A stretch of DNA of 35,000 nucleotides from Chrysomallon squamiferum (GCA_012295275.1 CM022667.1:11135038-11170037); one strand, 5' to 3'; numbered from the stretch's first letter, positions 21,151 to 32,979 are shown. The notes: generated by a model from the letters alone, not told the origin. Made by a program: numbers and translations.

Positions 21151-21415
21151 CTTACTTTCATTCATTTTTTCTTTTCTTTTTTTTTTGGTCCCGCAGACAG
21201 ACAGTGAGACGGTAAGCAGATATTTTAATCTGACTGCTCTGAAAAACGAAACATAATATTTCTTCTGGGATCACAGCAGATTCAGTTATGTTAATATTGA
21301 TCAGCTGGGATCAATACACAGCACTTGTTACACTTCAGTGTGAGTCTTTTGATTTCCGTGTTTTGACATAATTGTGAGTCTCTCTGTATCATATAGGTAA
21401 ACATGTTGTCTTTGT
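21151..21415. other. Unique sequence
   Basis: GATCAGCTGGGATCAATAC near 21299 follows CTGGGATCACAG, a small local duplication. No gene. Confidence 0.35.
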
Positions 21416-21418
21416 CAG

Positions 21419-22128
<710 letters not shown>

Positions 22129-22214
<86 letters not shown>
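22129..22214 (+). repeat. (TC)36 joined to (TA)7
   Basis: Perfect TC from 22129 to 22200, then TA. This completes a continuous simple-repeat block from 21419. Confidence 0.99.
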
Positions 22215-22400
22215 AAGAAGAAAAAAAACTCTTTTCAAGTGTATAATTTAAGAAGTCTGGAAGAAAAAAACTGTACATCACTCTATTACTAAGCAGCAAT
22301 CCGCAGAGACAGAAACGCCGTTAAGCTGTAATAGTTCTGTCGTTTTAATTTTAACCCATCCTTAAAAAACATTAATTATCTTGTCCTCAACACGTCAGGG

Positions 22401-22408
<8 letters not shown>
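22215..22408. other. Unique sequence upstream of poly(A)
   Basis: Complex, with no frame. AGAGACA at 22305-22311 recurs directly after the poly(A) run at 22456-22462, hinting at a retroposed insertion. Confidence 0.25.

Positions 22409-22456
<48 letters not shown>
22409..22456 (+). repeat. A48 homopolymer
   Basis: The longest homopolymer in the window. Uninterrupted. Confidence 0.97.
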
Positions 22457-22459
<3 letters not shown>

Positions 22460-22920
22460 ACAAGAATAACAGTAATAAAAAAAACCTGGGGAATAATAAA
22501 AAAAAAATCCATTAAGTTACTACACATTTGTACTTTTCGTTACCCAAACACGACATCCTTTAAAAAAGACGAAACTGCTGAAATATTGTCCCGCAGGGTC
22601 GGACGGCAAATTTGCGCGGAACAAGTCTACAAAGGGTAAATTAATTTGTCGACCGTACACAAATGAAACGAGCAATGCCTCTTTCATCCCCAAAAGACGA
22701 TTTGCGTTGAACGCATTAGGCAAGATAAATTGGCTATCTTTCAGCGCTTATACCTCGCTCGCTGCTGGACTGAGGGAGACGTATGCGTCGTAGAGGTTGT
22801 TACGTCGCATGCTCGGAGGCGCTCGAGAAAGCCGAGGATTTGTTAAAAATTTCTCAGCCGGACTGGTGTGAAAATCAATCAGAGGTTTTGTGCTGTGAAA
22901 CAAACAAAGAAATGAAGTAA
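22457..22920. promoter_or_regulatory. Complex CpG-bearing island
   Basis: A-rich to about 22510, then non-repetitive sequence with CpG clusters (GGTCGGACGG near 22597; ACGTATGCGTCG and CTCGGAGGCGCTCGAG near 22780-22827). Short frames only. Confidence 0.25.
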
Positions 22921-23090
22921 AAGAAACTAGATATATATATATGTAAAATATAATAATAAGAAGAAGAAGAAGAAGAAGAAGAAAGTTGTGGTATTGATAG
23001 CAGACAGCAAGCGGGGGTAGATTTAGTTCATGATTAAAAGAAAATGTTTTTTTTTTAATACGTTATAAAAAATGTAAATGAAGGAGATAT
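22921..23090. repeat. Short (AT)n and (AAG)n with AT-rich sequence
   Basis: (AT)n at 22930-22941 and (AAG)n at about 22958-22984. Confidence 0.7.
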
Positions 23091-23242
23091 TTTAGTCTGT
23101 GTCTTTGTCTGTCTGTGTCTGTCTGTCTGTCTTGTCAGTCTGTATGTCTCTCTCTCTGTTTCTGTTTTCAGTCTCTCTGTGTCTGTCTGTCTGTCTGTCT
23201 GTCTCTTTCTTTTTCTCTCTGTCGCTGTCTCTCTTTCTTCTA

Positions 23243-23312
<70 letters not shown>
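23091..23312 (+). repeat. (TGTC)n/(TC)n degenerate then (TC)32
   Basis: Mixed TGTC, TC and TTTC units, then perfect TC at 23249-23312. Here the decayed part precedes the perfect part. Confidence 0.97.
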
Positions 23313-23320
<8 letters not shown>

Positions 23321-23731
23321 AGGTGTACGTATCTCTTTGATTTTCTCAAGTGTATGTATCTTTCAAACTGTGTATGAATGCATTTATCTGTCCGTCTGTT
23401 TTTCTGTCGTGTACCTATTTACATACACATATGTCAAATGTTTCACATGCTGATCAAACAAACGTATTAGAAAAGCACGATCGCATTCAGTACAGAATCC
23501 AAATTAAGGACAATAATACATTTAATCATTAACATACTGGTTACAAGAAAGTAGTCGCTGAATGTATTAAATTTAGCCAATTGGATTTGCCGGCTACCGG
23601 TAATGAGATTCGAGCATGCGTCTAATAAATTAGACAGTCTTCATTTATTCATTATAATATTAACAAACTGATATTTACGCTTTTTAATTAAAACATCAAG
23701 TTGATATTTACTCCGTGTATTTCTGTTACAG
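23313..23731. other. Unique sequence
   Basis: AT-rich with a CCGGCTACCGG imperfect palindrome near 23589. No gene up to the candidate splice acceptor at 23731. Confidence 0.35.
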
Positions 23732-23805
23732 ATCTAGAAACTGGATGCTGGCAATAGCTTGTGTCAGTCTCCGATTCAGGTTATCTCATCAAAATAAAAC
23801 AAATG
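23732..23805 (+). CDS. Weak candidate exon, 74 nt
   Basis: Preceded by a good acceptor (TATTTCTGTTACAG) and followed by AATG|GTATGT, a reasonable donor. One frame is open throughout (one base, 24 codons, one base). It includes an ATG at about 23745 from which the peptide begins MLAIACVSLRF, a short hydrophobic start, though the ATG context is poor (T at -3). The exon would leave in phase 1. Both splice signals occur by chance at this length scale in AT-rich DNA, and no partner exon is found. Family unknown. Confidence 0.15.
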
Positions 23806-24515
23806 GTATGTCTATTAGAATTCTATCAAATTGATCAGAGATGTAACCCATGCTAAATAGTTAATTCTTTCGATATGAATTTTGTTAAGAGAAGATACTT
23901 ATATGAGATAATTACAGTGTTTGCAAATTAATCATAGAAAAAAACAAAAAAATTGAAATTTGAAATCATAAGGTGTCGAGTGACGATCCCAGAATCTTAC
24001 ACACACTGGACATTAAATAACTTGACCGTTGGTCATTTGTTGAAGAATATGAGTCAACAGCTTGATGACACACTGTGCCAGTTCAGCTTGGCACTGTTGT
24101 ACAGTTCTCATTTCGCGATGACTCGAAGCAATTTTGATAAAGAGACCACATTTCCTACAAGAGGACATTGATTTATATACCCATCATATCAGTCCAGATC
24201 GGTCTTGACGAAAGAGATATTGATACGAGAGATTTGCAAACATATTACATCTGTTATCTCAAACAACACGCAGCTCGCCTGTTCGTACGCATGTATTGGT
24301 TACAGATTCGGCTCTCGGGGAGTTCGCGGTAACAAGAGGCGCGTTTTGCAAGAGCTGTCATGTGTTAGAGTTGATTTGTTGCGTAGGTCGATTCTGAATG
24401 AGTTCTGTTGTAGCAGTATGGTTCTATCTGCGTAACATATTTTTTTTCTCTATTTTTTGTTTGTTTTTTTTGGCTGTTTTTAGTTACTATGTATGATTTT
24501 CAGTCTGAAGGGACA
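23806..24515. other. Unique sequence, partly CpG-bearing
   Basis: Complex sequence, with the densest CpG at 24285-24345. Frames here start at TTG, not ATG, and match nothing known. T-rich after 24436. Confidence 0.35.
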
Positions 24516-24519
24516 AACT

Positions 24520-24520
24520 T

Positions 24521-24575
<55 letters not shown>

Positions 24576-24578
24576 TTT
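24520..24578 (+). repeat. (TTTA)n array
   Basis: About 15 perfect units. Confidence 0.98.
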
Positions 24579-24614
24579 TAAATTCTGTTTACTGTTCTAC
24601 AGTTTTCGTTTTGT

Positions 24615-24712
24615 TATTAATGTTATTCTTCTTCTTCTTCTGGTATTTTTCTTCTTGAACATCTTCTTCTTCTTCTTCTTCTTCTTCTTATTATTATTAT
24701 TTCTTTTATTAT
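24615..24712 (+). repeat. (CTT)n/(ATT)n pyrimidine tract
   Basis: CTT units with interruptions, then (ATT)n. Same order as before both R1 copies, but no R1 body follows. Confidence 0.92.
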
Positions 24713-25020
24713 TTAAAATCTAAATATTAAAAAGTTCGATTGAAAAAATATACATTACTATTTAGAATAAAAATGAAAGAGAGAGGGTAAAACTTTCACT
24801 CTATTTATTTATTTATTTCTGATTTAAAAAAAGAAATAACAAACATATAAACTATACGTAATTAACAATATACAAGCGTATGCGTGCAACTGCACGCCCA
24901 CATTTACACACGCACACAATCACAAACACGAAAACAACTAAATTACCAGTAATGAAAAACTTAATCACTTCACCCTAACCTAACTCCAGTGATTTTTCCT
25001 ATTCCAGACAACACTCATTG
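24713..25020. other. AT-rich unique sequence
   Basis: Contains CACCCTAACCTAAC near 24971, too short to be telomeric. No gene. Confidence 0.4.
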
Positions 25021-25229
25021 CTGCAAATTGGCCTCGGAGACGAGTAACAAATTGATAAGTTAATGGAAGTGTCCGCCATGCAAGACATTCGTCCGGACGT
25101 ATCAATTAGAGAGCGTGATTAGCAGTCTTGAAGAGACTGCTGCATCGTCTGCCTGACGTTGACAGGCGCATCCTCTCTGCTGGCGACACGAGCACCCACT
25201 ACTGATCCAGTTGTCTGTTGAGGGTTGCA
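25021..25229. other. GC-rich complex sequence with hairpin
   Basis: AGCAGTCT (25121-25128) and AGACTGCT (25134-25141) form an 8-bp stem with a 5-base loop. GTCCGGAC at about 25091-25098 is a perfect palindrome. No frame. It abuts the tRNA-like head and minisatellite and may be part of the same composite repeat. Confidence 0.3.
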
Positions 25230-25300
25230 CTGCGTTGTTCAGGTCGCTGCGGAAGCGGCGTAAAGCGTCGTGGGTCGTGGGTTCAGTCCTCGCTGAGGCG
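25230..25300 (+). mobile_element. Possible tRNA-derived SINE head
   Basis: A box-like TTGTTCAGGTCG near 25236 and B box-like GTTCAGTCC (25281-25289, eight of nine bases of GWTCRANNC) are about 45 bases apart, the tRNA spacing. GGTCGTGGGTTC before the B box is the usual form of a tRNA T-arm. No acceptor stem can be paired, so it is a degenerate head, not a tRNA gene. Confidence 0.35.
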
Positions 25301-25344
25301 GCGAAGTGTGAAGGGGCTGCTGCCGTTTAATGATTACAAGTTTT

Positions 25345-25484
25345 TTGTCTGAAACGCCACTGGTTGCAGACATTGTATGAAAAGCCATCGGTTCCAGCCA
25401 TTGTCTGAAACGTCATTTGTTGCAGACGTTGTCTGAAACACCACTGGTTCTAGCCATTGTCTGAAACGCCACTGGTTTCAGGAT
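25345..25484 (+). repeat. 28-bp minisatellite, five units
   Basis: Five consecutive 28-base units start at 25345, 25373, 25401, 25429 and 25457, each opening TTGTCTGAAACGCCACTGGT or a variant. Units 1 and 3 end GCAGACA/G, units 2 and 4 end CCAGCCA or CTAGCCA, so the period is partly 56 bases. GTTTAATGATTA occurs at 25325-25336 and again at 25519-25530. No spacers, so not a CRISPR array. Confidence 0.93.
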
Positions 25485-26280
25485 CAGTTCTGGCTGACGC
25501 GTTTAGGATCGGGTTATTGTTTAATGATTAAAATGGTTGTCTGGCCATTTCTTCACGAGAGCGGTTGAGGATCAGTCCTTTGTTGTGCTTTCGCTTTGTT
25601 ATTTTTTCCCATTCCAACCAATTCTTAGTGACTATATATTGAAAAGCTGATGTTCTCTACTAACCAAAGGAAGGTGTAAATTGAAAACAGTTGTTGCTGA
25701 GTAATTAATGAATCACTGGAGCGGAGACATCGGTTTTCATCCCTCAGATATTATTAGTATTATTATTATTTATAAAGATTATTTTAATCACCCATAAACT
25801 GTTAACATAACAATGTGATATACAAATATATCTTTATTCGTTCATTTGGAAGAATAGTTACAACAACAACAACAACAACAACAACAATAATATCTAATAA
25901 TAATTGTGATGGTAGTCCTCTTGCTCTTAATGTTATTTCCTAAAATGGCAATGTTACGCCAACCAAAGCAATGGCTATGATAATAAATAAGGAAATGAAC
26001 TGAAGTTAAACGATAAAACACATTTCGACAGCAGTTTATTATTAATATATTAATTGTCTGGAAACCTCTTTAATGGTTTAATAACGTAAAATTAATGACT
26101 TTCTTTGTTAAACTTTTAAAAAACCTTCATACATATTTACAATCAATTTCATAAGGCTAGTGGTAATATTCACAAAAGCAAAACGTGAATCTGCTTAACA
26201 GAAAACTGCAACTTACGCAACACGAAAAAGCAATAAAATATCATTGAGTATGGACGTTATTTTTCAATAAAAAAAAAGTA
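25485..26280. other. Unique sequence; short (CAA)n
   Basis: GGATCAGTTCT (about 25480) and GGATCAGTCCT (about 25570) are related phrases around the second GTTTAATGATTA. (CAA)n at 25859-25886. The remainder is AT-rich, with no gene. Confidence 0.4.
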
Positions 26281-26690
26281 TCTTAGGCAAAGTTAAAAGA
26301 CACTTCGGCATCCCCCGCCGTCATGCGACAAAGCTTATTTTTTTGTCTGTGAATTGACGACGTGAAAATTCTCACATAGGTTAATGCGTTTAATTTTAGC
26401 CTATTATTGCGAAGAAGGCAGATGGCACAAGACTTTCGGTAACTCAAGTAACAGAAATGATTAACCACATTGACAAAACGCTAAGGCGAGCGCAGATGAA
26501 GCGAATTACGTATGCACAGTTAGGGCCGCGTTCTGTGTTACTTTCCACCGCTGAATTAGGAGAATGCAGTTCCGGTAAAATTATTTTAGGTTCACGGAAC
26601 GCATTTGGTAAATGAAGCCTATGGAAGTGAAAGAAAAGACTGCGGAACCTGTGTTGCATATAAGGAGAGGTTGGGGGGGGGGGTTGGGTG
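26281..26690. promoter_or_regulatory. Complex island ending in TATA/CArG-like word and G11
   Basis: Non-repetitive sequence with CpGs and several AATTA-type words. GCATATAAGG (26656-26665) differs by one base from a CArG box CC(A/T)6GG and contains TATAAG. It is followed by a G11 run (26673-26683). Frames on either strand are short and unrecognised. Confidence 0.25.
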
Positions 26691-26699
26691 TTAAAATCG

Positions 26700-26786
26700 T
26701 GGTTTTCATCTTGATGTTTTTTGTTTCTGATTTTTCTTCTTCCCTCATTTTATTTTATTTTTCTCTTTCTATATTATTACAATATT

Positions 26787-26878
<92 letters not shown>

Positions 26879-27065
26879 TCCTTCTAACGTTCTCTTCTGC
26901 TTCCTTTTTCTTATTTTAATCTTTATTTTGTTATTTATTTTACTTTATTTTTCTTTTTTATTTCTTATGTTTTTTTTTTTTTATTTTGTTTCGTTTCATT
27001 TTTTGTTTCATATTTTCATTTTACTTTTATCTTTTTTTTCTTTTCTTTTTTCTTTCTTACTTTTT
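26700..27065 (+). repeat. T-rich block with (TTTA)n and (ATT)18
   Basis: (TTTA)n at about 26788-26825 passes directly into (ATT)n to about 26878, then T-rich low complexity. Phe/Leu frames are repeat translations. Confidence 0.95.
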
Positions 27066-27425
27066 TTCTCATTCATCAGCCATCTTATCAATACAAAACA
27101 AGTTTTAGCCATTAATATTAACTAAACTTAAAAAATTTAAAACTAAAAAAGGTTCCAGTAATAAAAATGACTCTAATTTTAGAAGACAATTATTTTTAGA
27201 AGAAACAAAAAATAAAAATAATCGTGAATCTTAACGGCAAGCAAACCGATTTTTTCGACAAATCAATATATTTAATTTTTTTAAAATTTTTATTCCACTA
27301 ATAGTAATGGATCTTTTCTAAGCATATTCTCATAATTAGAAAATTATATACCTGTAGCATGTTTGATTAAGCAGTCACCCAGTACAGATTTTGACAGGAA
27401 GCAGTCAGTGCGCACGCACATAAAG
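27066..27425. other. AT-rich unique sequence
   Basis: No gene or recognised motif. Confidence 0.4.
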
Positions 27426-27433
27426 ATTAATAA

Positions 27434-27472
<39 letters not shown>

Positions 27473-27474
27473 AA
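27426..27474 (+). repeat. (AAAT)n array
   Basis: About 11 units. Confidence 0.97.
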
Positions 27475-28165
<691 letters not shown>

Positions 28166-28530
28166 TTAGAAAGATAATATAAATAGAAAATGTTATATAA
28201 AACCAGCACACACAGACAGACCTATATACACCGAGCACACTCATGTGCACAGTATAATAAGAAAACATTCTTACCTGCATCTGGTATAGGTAGTATTTAC
28301 TGCATGGCTATTTCAAATCCATCTTTCATTCTTGACGGCACATTACTGAATACTCCGGTTCTAACATTTTTAATCGATTTAAAATAATTAATTTATTATA
28401 CGTTTTGACAAAATCGTTATTTTAATCCTGGATGTACACAAGGAAAAAACAGTTTAATTAAAAGGAAACGTATGATAATATTTAATGAAACAATCAATGT
28501 TTTTGTTTAAAGGTTTCTTTTTTGTTTCTT
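28166..28530. other. Unique sequence with minus-strand donor-like site
   Basis: The minus strand reads GATGCAG|GTAAGAATG at about 28270-28285, a strong donor match, but all three frames upstream of it contain stops within about 75 bases, so at most it would end a largely non-coding exon. A 65-codon plus-strand frame starting at 28190 is not recognised. Confidence 0.2.
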
Positions 28531-28786
28531 CGACATCTTTTTTTTTTTTTTTTAATTATTCCAGTTTTAAATTTGCTCTTATAGTTAGTTCTATCGGATA
28601 TTTAATTCAGTAAATACTAAACTTGTTTAATTTTATTGTTTTCTTTGTGCTTTGGTCTTTTTTTTTTTTTTAATGTTTCGATGGTGTGTTATTGTTTTTG
28701 TTTTTCTTTGAGGGGGGAGAGTTTTTCTTTGTTCTTTTCTTAATACTTCGTTTCTTCTTTTCTTTATGTATGTGTTTGTGTATGTA

Positions 28787-28817
<31 letters not shown>

Positions 28818-28860
28818 GTGTGTATGTATGTATGTATATATATTTTTTCTTTCTTTCTTT
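28531..28860. repeat. T-runs and (TATG)/(TA)/(GT) repeats
   Basis: T runs near 28538 and 28659, then TATG, GT and (TA)n at about 28766-28841. Confidence 0.88.
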
Positions 28861-29209
28861 TTGTGTACTTGTGTATGTTGCCGTGTGTTGTAGTTGTCAC
28901 CTTGAAAAAAACTTTAATCGTTTTCTAATAATGTTCTACAAGATAATTAGTGATAATTTGACACGAAAGTCTGAACACATTACGAAATGTACTTGACCTT
29001 TCTTGACTATTAATTATCGATGTCCGATAGAGTAACAACAAAGAAACGAGATACGTATGAATAAGTGCACGAACATTTGCACGTATATGATTTGTATGAT
29101 GAAAAATCTATATGGCAAGTAACCTAATTTATATGTCCATCTAACGTAACAGGACAGTGCATACCATAGCCTTTGATAAAGTCTTCAGCCGTATGGAAAG
29201 GAAATATCG

Positions 29210-29212
<3 letters not shown>
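28861..29212. other. Unique sequence
   Basis: The last 30 bases (GTATGGAAAGGAAATATCG...) faintly resemble the end of R2 before its GA array. Otherwise unassigned. Confidence 0.3.
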
Positions 29213-29305
<93 letters not shown>

Positions 29306-29360
29306 TAGACAGATAGATATATAGAGAGACAGAGAGACAGACAGATTGACAGACAGAGAG
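29213..29360 (+). repeat. (AG)41 then GACA/GATA tract
   Basis: Pure AG at 29213-29294, then degenerate GACA and GATA units. Confidence 0.98.
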
Positions 29361-29604
29361 ACATATGTCACAAATTCTCTTCACATATAAATGGTTAACA
29401 AGGCGGTTAATACACATGGGATTTTTCACAGTAATCAGAACTGGGCGTATGATGACACCTACCCACGAAATGAGTCTGACGTCTGGATTACAGCAAATCT
29501 TTTGAGAAGAGATACGCTTTTAATTAGAGTGTCATGTTTCGCAGTACTTCGATAGAACCCTGCAATGAGTCCTTCTGTAGGGCGGGCGCTTTTCATTTGT
29601 GAGC
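29361..29604. other. Unique sequence
   Basis: No gene or recognised motif. Confidence 0.35.
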
Positions 29605-29695
29605 GTGTGCGTGCATGCGTGCGTGTGTGTGTTTGTGTGTATGTGTTTGTGTGTGTGTGCGCGCGCGCGGACGTATGCAGCGCAGTTTATATAAG
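29605..29695 (+). promoter_or_regulatory. Alternating GT/GC tract plus TATA-box word
   Basis: About 65 bases of near-alternating purine-pyrimidine, with an unbroken 22-base (TG)n(CG)n core at 29648-29669, the type of sequence that adopts Z-DNA. TATATAAG, a consensus TATA box, follows at 29688-29695. No ATG-led exon is recognisable downstream before the tetranucleotide array, so a promoter is only a possibility. Confidence 0.3.
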
Positions 29696-29739
29696 CCTCC
29701 TTCCATAGTTAACAAAATTTAGTTAATGGAAGTGTATAC

Positions 29740-29925
29740 TTTGTATCTATCTATCCGTTTACTTTAATATGTCTGTATGTCTGTGTATTTATATATCTCT
29801 CTATCTGTCTATCTATCTATATATTTATCTGTCTTTCTATATCTATATATATTTAACTGTTCGTGTGTTTGTCTGTTTGTCTGTTTATCTATCTGTCTCT
29901 ATGTCTACATATCTATATATCTATA

Positions 29926-29963
<38 letters not shown>

Positions 29964-30035
29964 TTATTTATTTATTTATTTATTTATTTATCTGTTTTTC
30001 TGTCTGCCTCTTTCTCTGTCTGTCTCTTTCTCTCT
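29740..30035 (+). repeat. Degenerate (TATC)/(TGTC)n with (TTTA)n
   Basis: Mixed TATC, TGTC, TGTT units, a clean TATC run at about 29930-29960, then (TTTA)n to about 29990 and TGTC/TCTC. Confidence 0.95.
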
Positions 30036-30672
30036 CTGACTGTTTACGCTGAATGTATTTCTACGCGTCTATCTGCATCTGCGCTTCTGCTTGAACAGTT
30101 TTAATCTAGTTCAACAGCTCTTCACCAGGTTTCAGCCAGTCTGCGGAGTTTGAAGTACAAACACACCTCTTTCACGCGAAACCCTTTCATCTGGCTTTCA
30201 CTGTATGCTCGGTTAGACATACCCAATCTTTAACTGGATAAGTTTTTTTTTTTTTTTTAAATATATGTTTAATAAAAAATAAAAAACCACAAAGCGACAT
30301 CATATATATCTCTATATACACTTATGTCCTGCTTCGTTTGACGACTCTATACGTTCAGCCAGACGTGTTTTTGAGAAAAGGGACGATTAATCAGAAACTG
30401 TTGAAAATGAAGAGAAAAGGACACAGTCGATATCGTTGTCTGACGCTGAGATCAAAGTATGAAAATGTTTGTTCGCGGCATGATTTACATCACGGTTTTA
30501 TACGTAGTCAAAATTAAATCCCTTAATGAAAGATTTTTTTTTTAAATAATTTTAAAATATATATTTTTTTTGGTAAAACCGCAAAGAAAACATTGACATT
30601 TTCATCACACTATTAAATGAACTTATTGTAGATTTTATGATTGATAGCTCTTTTTGTTTGCTTGTTATCTTT
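30036..30672. other. Unique sequence
   Basis: T run at 30246-30258. Complex sequence with scattered CpGs, no frame above chance. Confidence 0.35.
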
Positions 30673-30674
30673 TT

Positions 30675-30675
30675 A

Positions 30676-30722
<47 letters not shown>

Positions 30723-30784
30723 ATTTACTTTTACGTGTAATTAAATACACTCCTTTTCTAAATTTTATTTTTTTATTTAATATT

Positions 30785-30842
<58 letters not shown>

Positions 30843-30847
30843 GCATT

Positions 30848-30878
<31 letters not shown>

Positions 30879-30905
30879 TTATTATTATTATTGTTATTAT
30901 TATTA
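30675..30905 (+). repeat. (AAAT)n, (ATT)n, (CTT)n, (ATT)n blocks
   Basis: AAAT at about 30676-30724, ATT at about 30787-30841, CTT at about 30846-30877, then ATT. The last two blocks stand at the left edge of R1 copy B. Confidence 0.97.
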
Positions 30906-30939
30906 AACGTCTAGTATATTTATGTCCATTTGACTTATT

Positions 30940-31110
30940 AAGTAATCAACTGGTTGTGTTGTGACATAGGAATATTTTGACTTACGTAGTGTTTCGCAGT
31001 TATGTATGTACACGAAGATACAAACACATTAAGCACATGACATACCACATACAATCATGTTTTCCTCACATCATATTTATATAAAATGTTTAAAAATGAA
31101 ATACTTATTT
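30940..31110 (+). repeat. Dispersed repeat R1, copy B
   Basis: Core 30969-31002 matches copy A at 30 of 34 bases. The match continues with small gaps to ATAAAATG near 31081. Same orientation as copy A and also preceded by (CTT)n(ATT)n. Confidence 0.75.
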
Positions 31111-31745
31111 ACAAATCAATAATTGCTATTTTCAAATCAAAGTAAACTTCTGTATCTCTAAACTCCATTATCTTTTTTTTTTTTTAATTATTATTTTTGT
31201 TTATTTATTATTTTCTCTTAAGAAACAGGCAACTAAACAAAATCCAGTTCATTCCACCGTCTTTATTCTTCCTACGTAAAATGACTGAGTTGACCTTCTT
31301 ACCTTAATCCATCGTTAATACTGAATGAACTACAGAAATAATATTATTCGACGTAATTCACCGAACGCAAGTATTAAGCATGATTCGTAATTACCTGCTT
31401 TTCTATCGACGTCACCGAAAAAATAAAAATTAAATAAAAATTAACATCAAAATTAACGATATGCAATACTTTTTCGACGTTTTTGTTAGTTTTATGTTCT
31501 TAAGAACAGATTGTGAACATGTTTTCTCGAATATAATAAATATAAAAAAAATATATAAAAATAAAGAAAAATATAAAAGTTAGTCGTGGATTTCCGTGAT
31601 TGATTGACTGTCGGGTTTTAACTAGAGAAACATATTGTTAGAGAAACAGTTTACAGAATCATATTGTCATCTGCAACTCAAAGACGAAAATCTAAGGATT
31701 ATCTCTCTTTATTATAAGGGGATAACAATGTAACAGCAACAGCAA
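31111..31745. other. AT-rich unique sequence
   Basis: No gene over about 630 bases. Confidence 0.4.
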
Positions 31746-31923
31746 CGATGATGATGATGATGATGATGATGAAAGTAATGATCATGGAGTTGACGGTGTT
31801 GAGGATTATTATTATAATGTTATATTAGTGTTTAGAAAAGTAAGAAAAGTTAAGGACATGCTGATAATGAATTGCTTTCAGAAAAAAAGATTTATAGTTA
31901 GTTGTGTCAGTACAAGTTTGAAA
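31746..31923 (+). repeat. (GAT)9 array and flanking unique sequence
   Basis: GAT units at 31746-31772, then AT-rich sequence. Confidence 0.8.
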
Positions 31924-31925
31924 GT

Positions 31926-32013
<88 letters not shown>

Positions 32014-32245
32014 CAGACAGACTCATAGACAGATACGAACATTAATAAATAAGTGAATGAATGAATGAATGAATGAATGAATGAATGAATAAATAAATAT
32101 ATAAATGAGCAAACAAACAAACAAACAAATAAACAGAGTAATGAACATGCTTAAAGAAGCGACTCACTTACAGACTGACTGAATTAACAAACGTAATGAA
32201 CAAATTAATAAACAAACAAACAAACAAACAAACAAACAAACGAAC
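31924..32245 (+). repeat. (GT)13(AG)30, (GAAT)n, (AAAC)n series
   Basis: GT at 31924-31950 joins AG at 31951-32010, then GACA, (GAAT)n at about 32050-32090, (AAAC)n at about 32110-32130 and again at about 32209-32242. Confidence 0.97.
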
Positions 32246-32279
32246 AAAAGTATTACAAATAATTATCAATCTTTAATCC

Positions 32280-32625
32280 GTCACCTTCAGTTTGACACTG
32301 AACATCTAACCACGGACGATTGTCAGCTGACTGTTACGACAACGACGTCATCGTAGTTGTTGGACGACAGCAGCAAGAGACCCGTTAATAAGCACCACGA
32401 AGCTTTTTCGCGGGAAAGTGACGCTATCGCCCTGCGAATTATTGTCTTGTTGGCTTCGTCGATTAGCGCCCAGTGCCTATCTCCAATAGATCGATGCGTC
32501 GACCGTATTGGCACAACGCGAATGTCCGCGACTGTCAATCAAATCTCGAATCCGCAGTAACAGAACTTCCGCACCGAAGGAAACCCACTCGATGTGACTC
32601 TGTCCCCCTTTTTAAGTAGATACAC
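32280..32625. promoter_or_regulatory. CpG-rich island upstream of candidate first exon
   Basis: Non-repetitive CpG-rich sequence with an exact PBX/MEIS composite site TGATTGACAG on the minus strand (32541-32532), an ETS-like ACTTCCG at about 32566 and GATCGATGCGTCGACC near 32491. It lies 360-700 bases before the ATG at 32980, where a promoter or proximal enhancer could be. Two small frames on opposite strands look like chance. Confidence 0.35.
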
Positions 32626-32795
32626 AACTACGTAACTTCTGCAACCATTTTGTTTTTTTCTTTTTAAATACTCCCTTTTTATTATTAGTTTATTTTTAAC
32701 CCCCATTTATTTTATTTTTATTCTTTATTAATTTTATTTTTTTTTAAAATTTCTTTTCTCTTTTCACCAAGACGAAATGTTTTTTTTTTGGACTT
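32626..32795. repeat. T-rich low complexity
   Basis: Runs of T with interspersed A and C between the island and the candidate exon. Confidence 0.7.
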
Positions 32796-32979
32796 GTATC
32801 GCGTAATGGATATTAACTGCGCGATAACATACAACGTGGTTTTTTGCTGGTGCTTTTTCCTTTTTGGTGTGAGTTGAAAGTGCTACTACGAACGAGCAGC
32901 GGAAGTATGAAAAAAGATGAAGCGTGTTACGGACTATACCGGTCTAAAGTTGTGTCAGTGATTATGTAATTCGTTTGAG

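Noticed and set aside
24971-24985. Telomere-like CCCTAACCTAA
   Set aside because: About one and a half units only, no array; expected by chance.
25345-25484. CRISPR-like 28-bp repeats
   Set aside because: Units are directly tandem with no spacers, and the genome is evidently eukaryotic.
28270-28400. Minus-strand exon before GATGCAG|GTAAGA
   Set aside because: All three frames leading to the donor contain stops within about 75 bases and no acceptor is clear.
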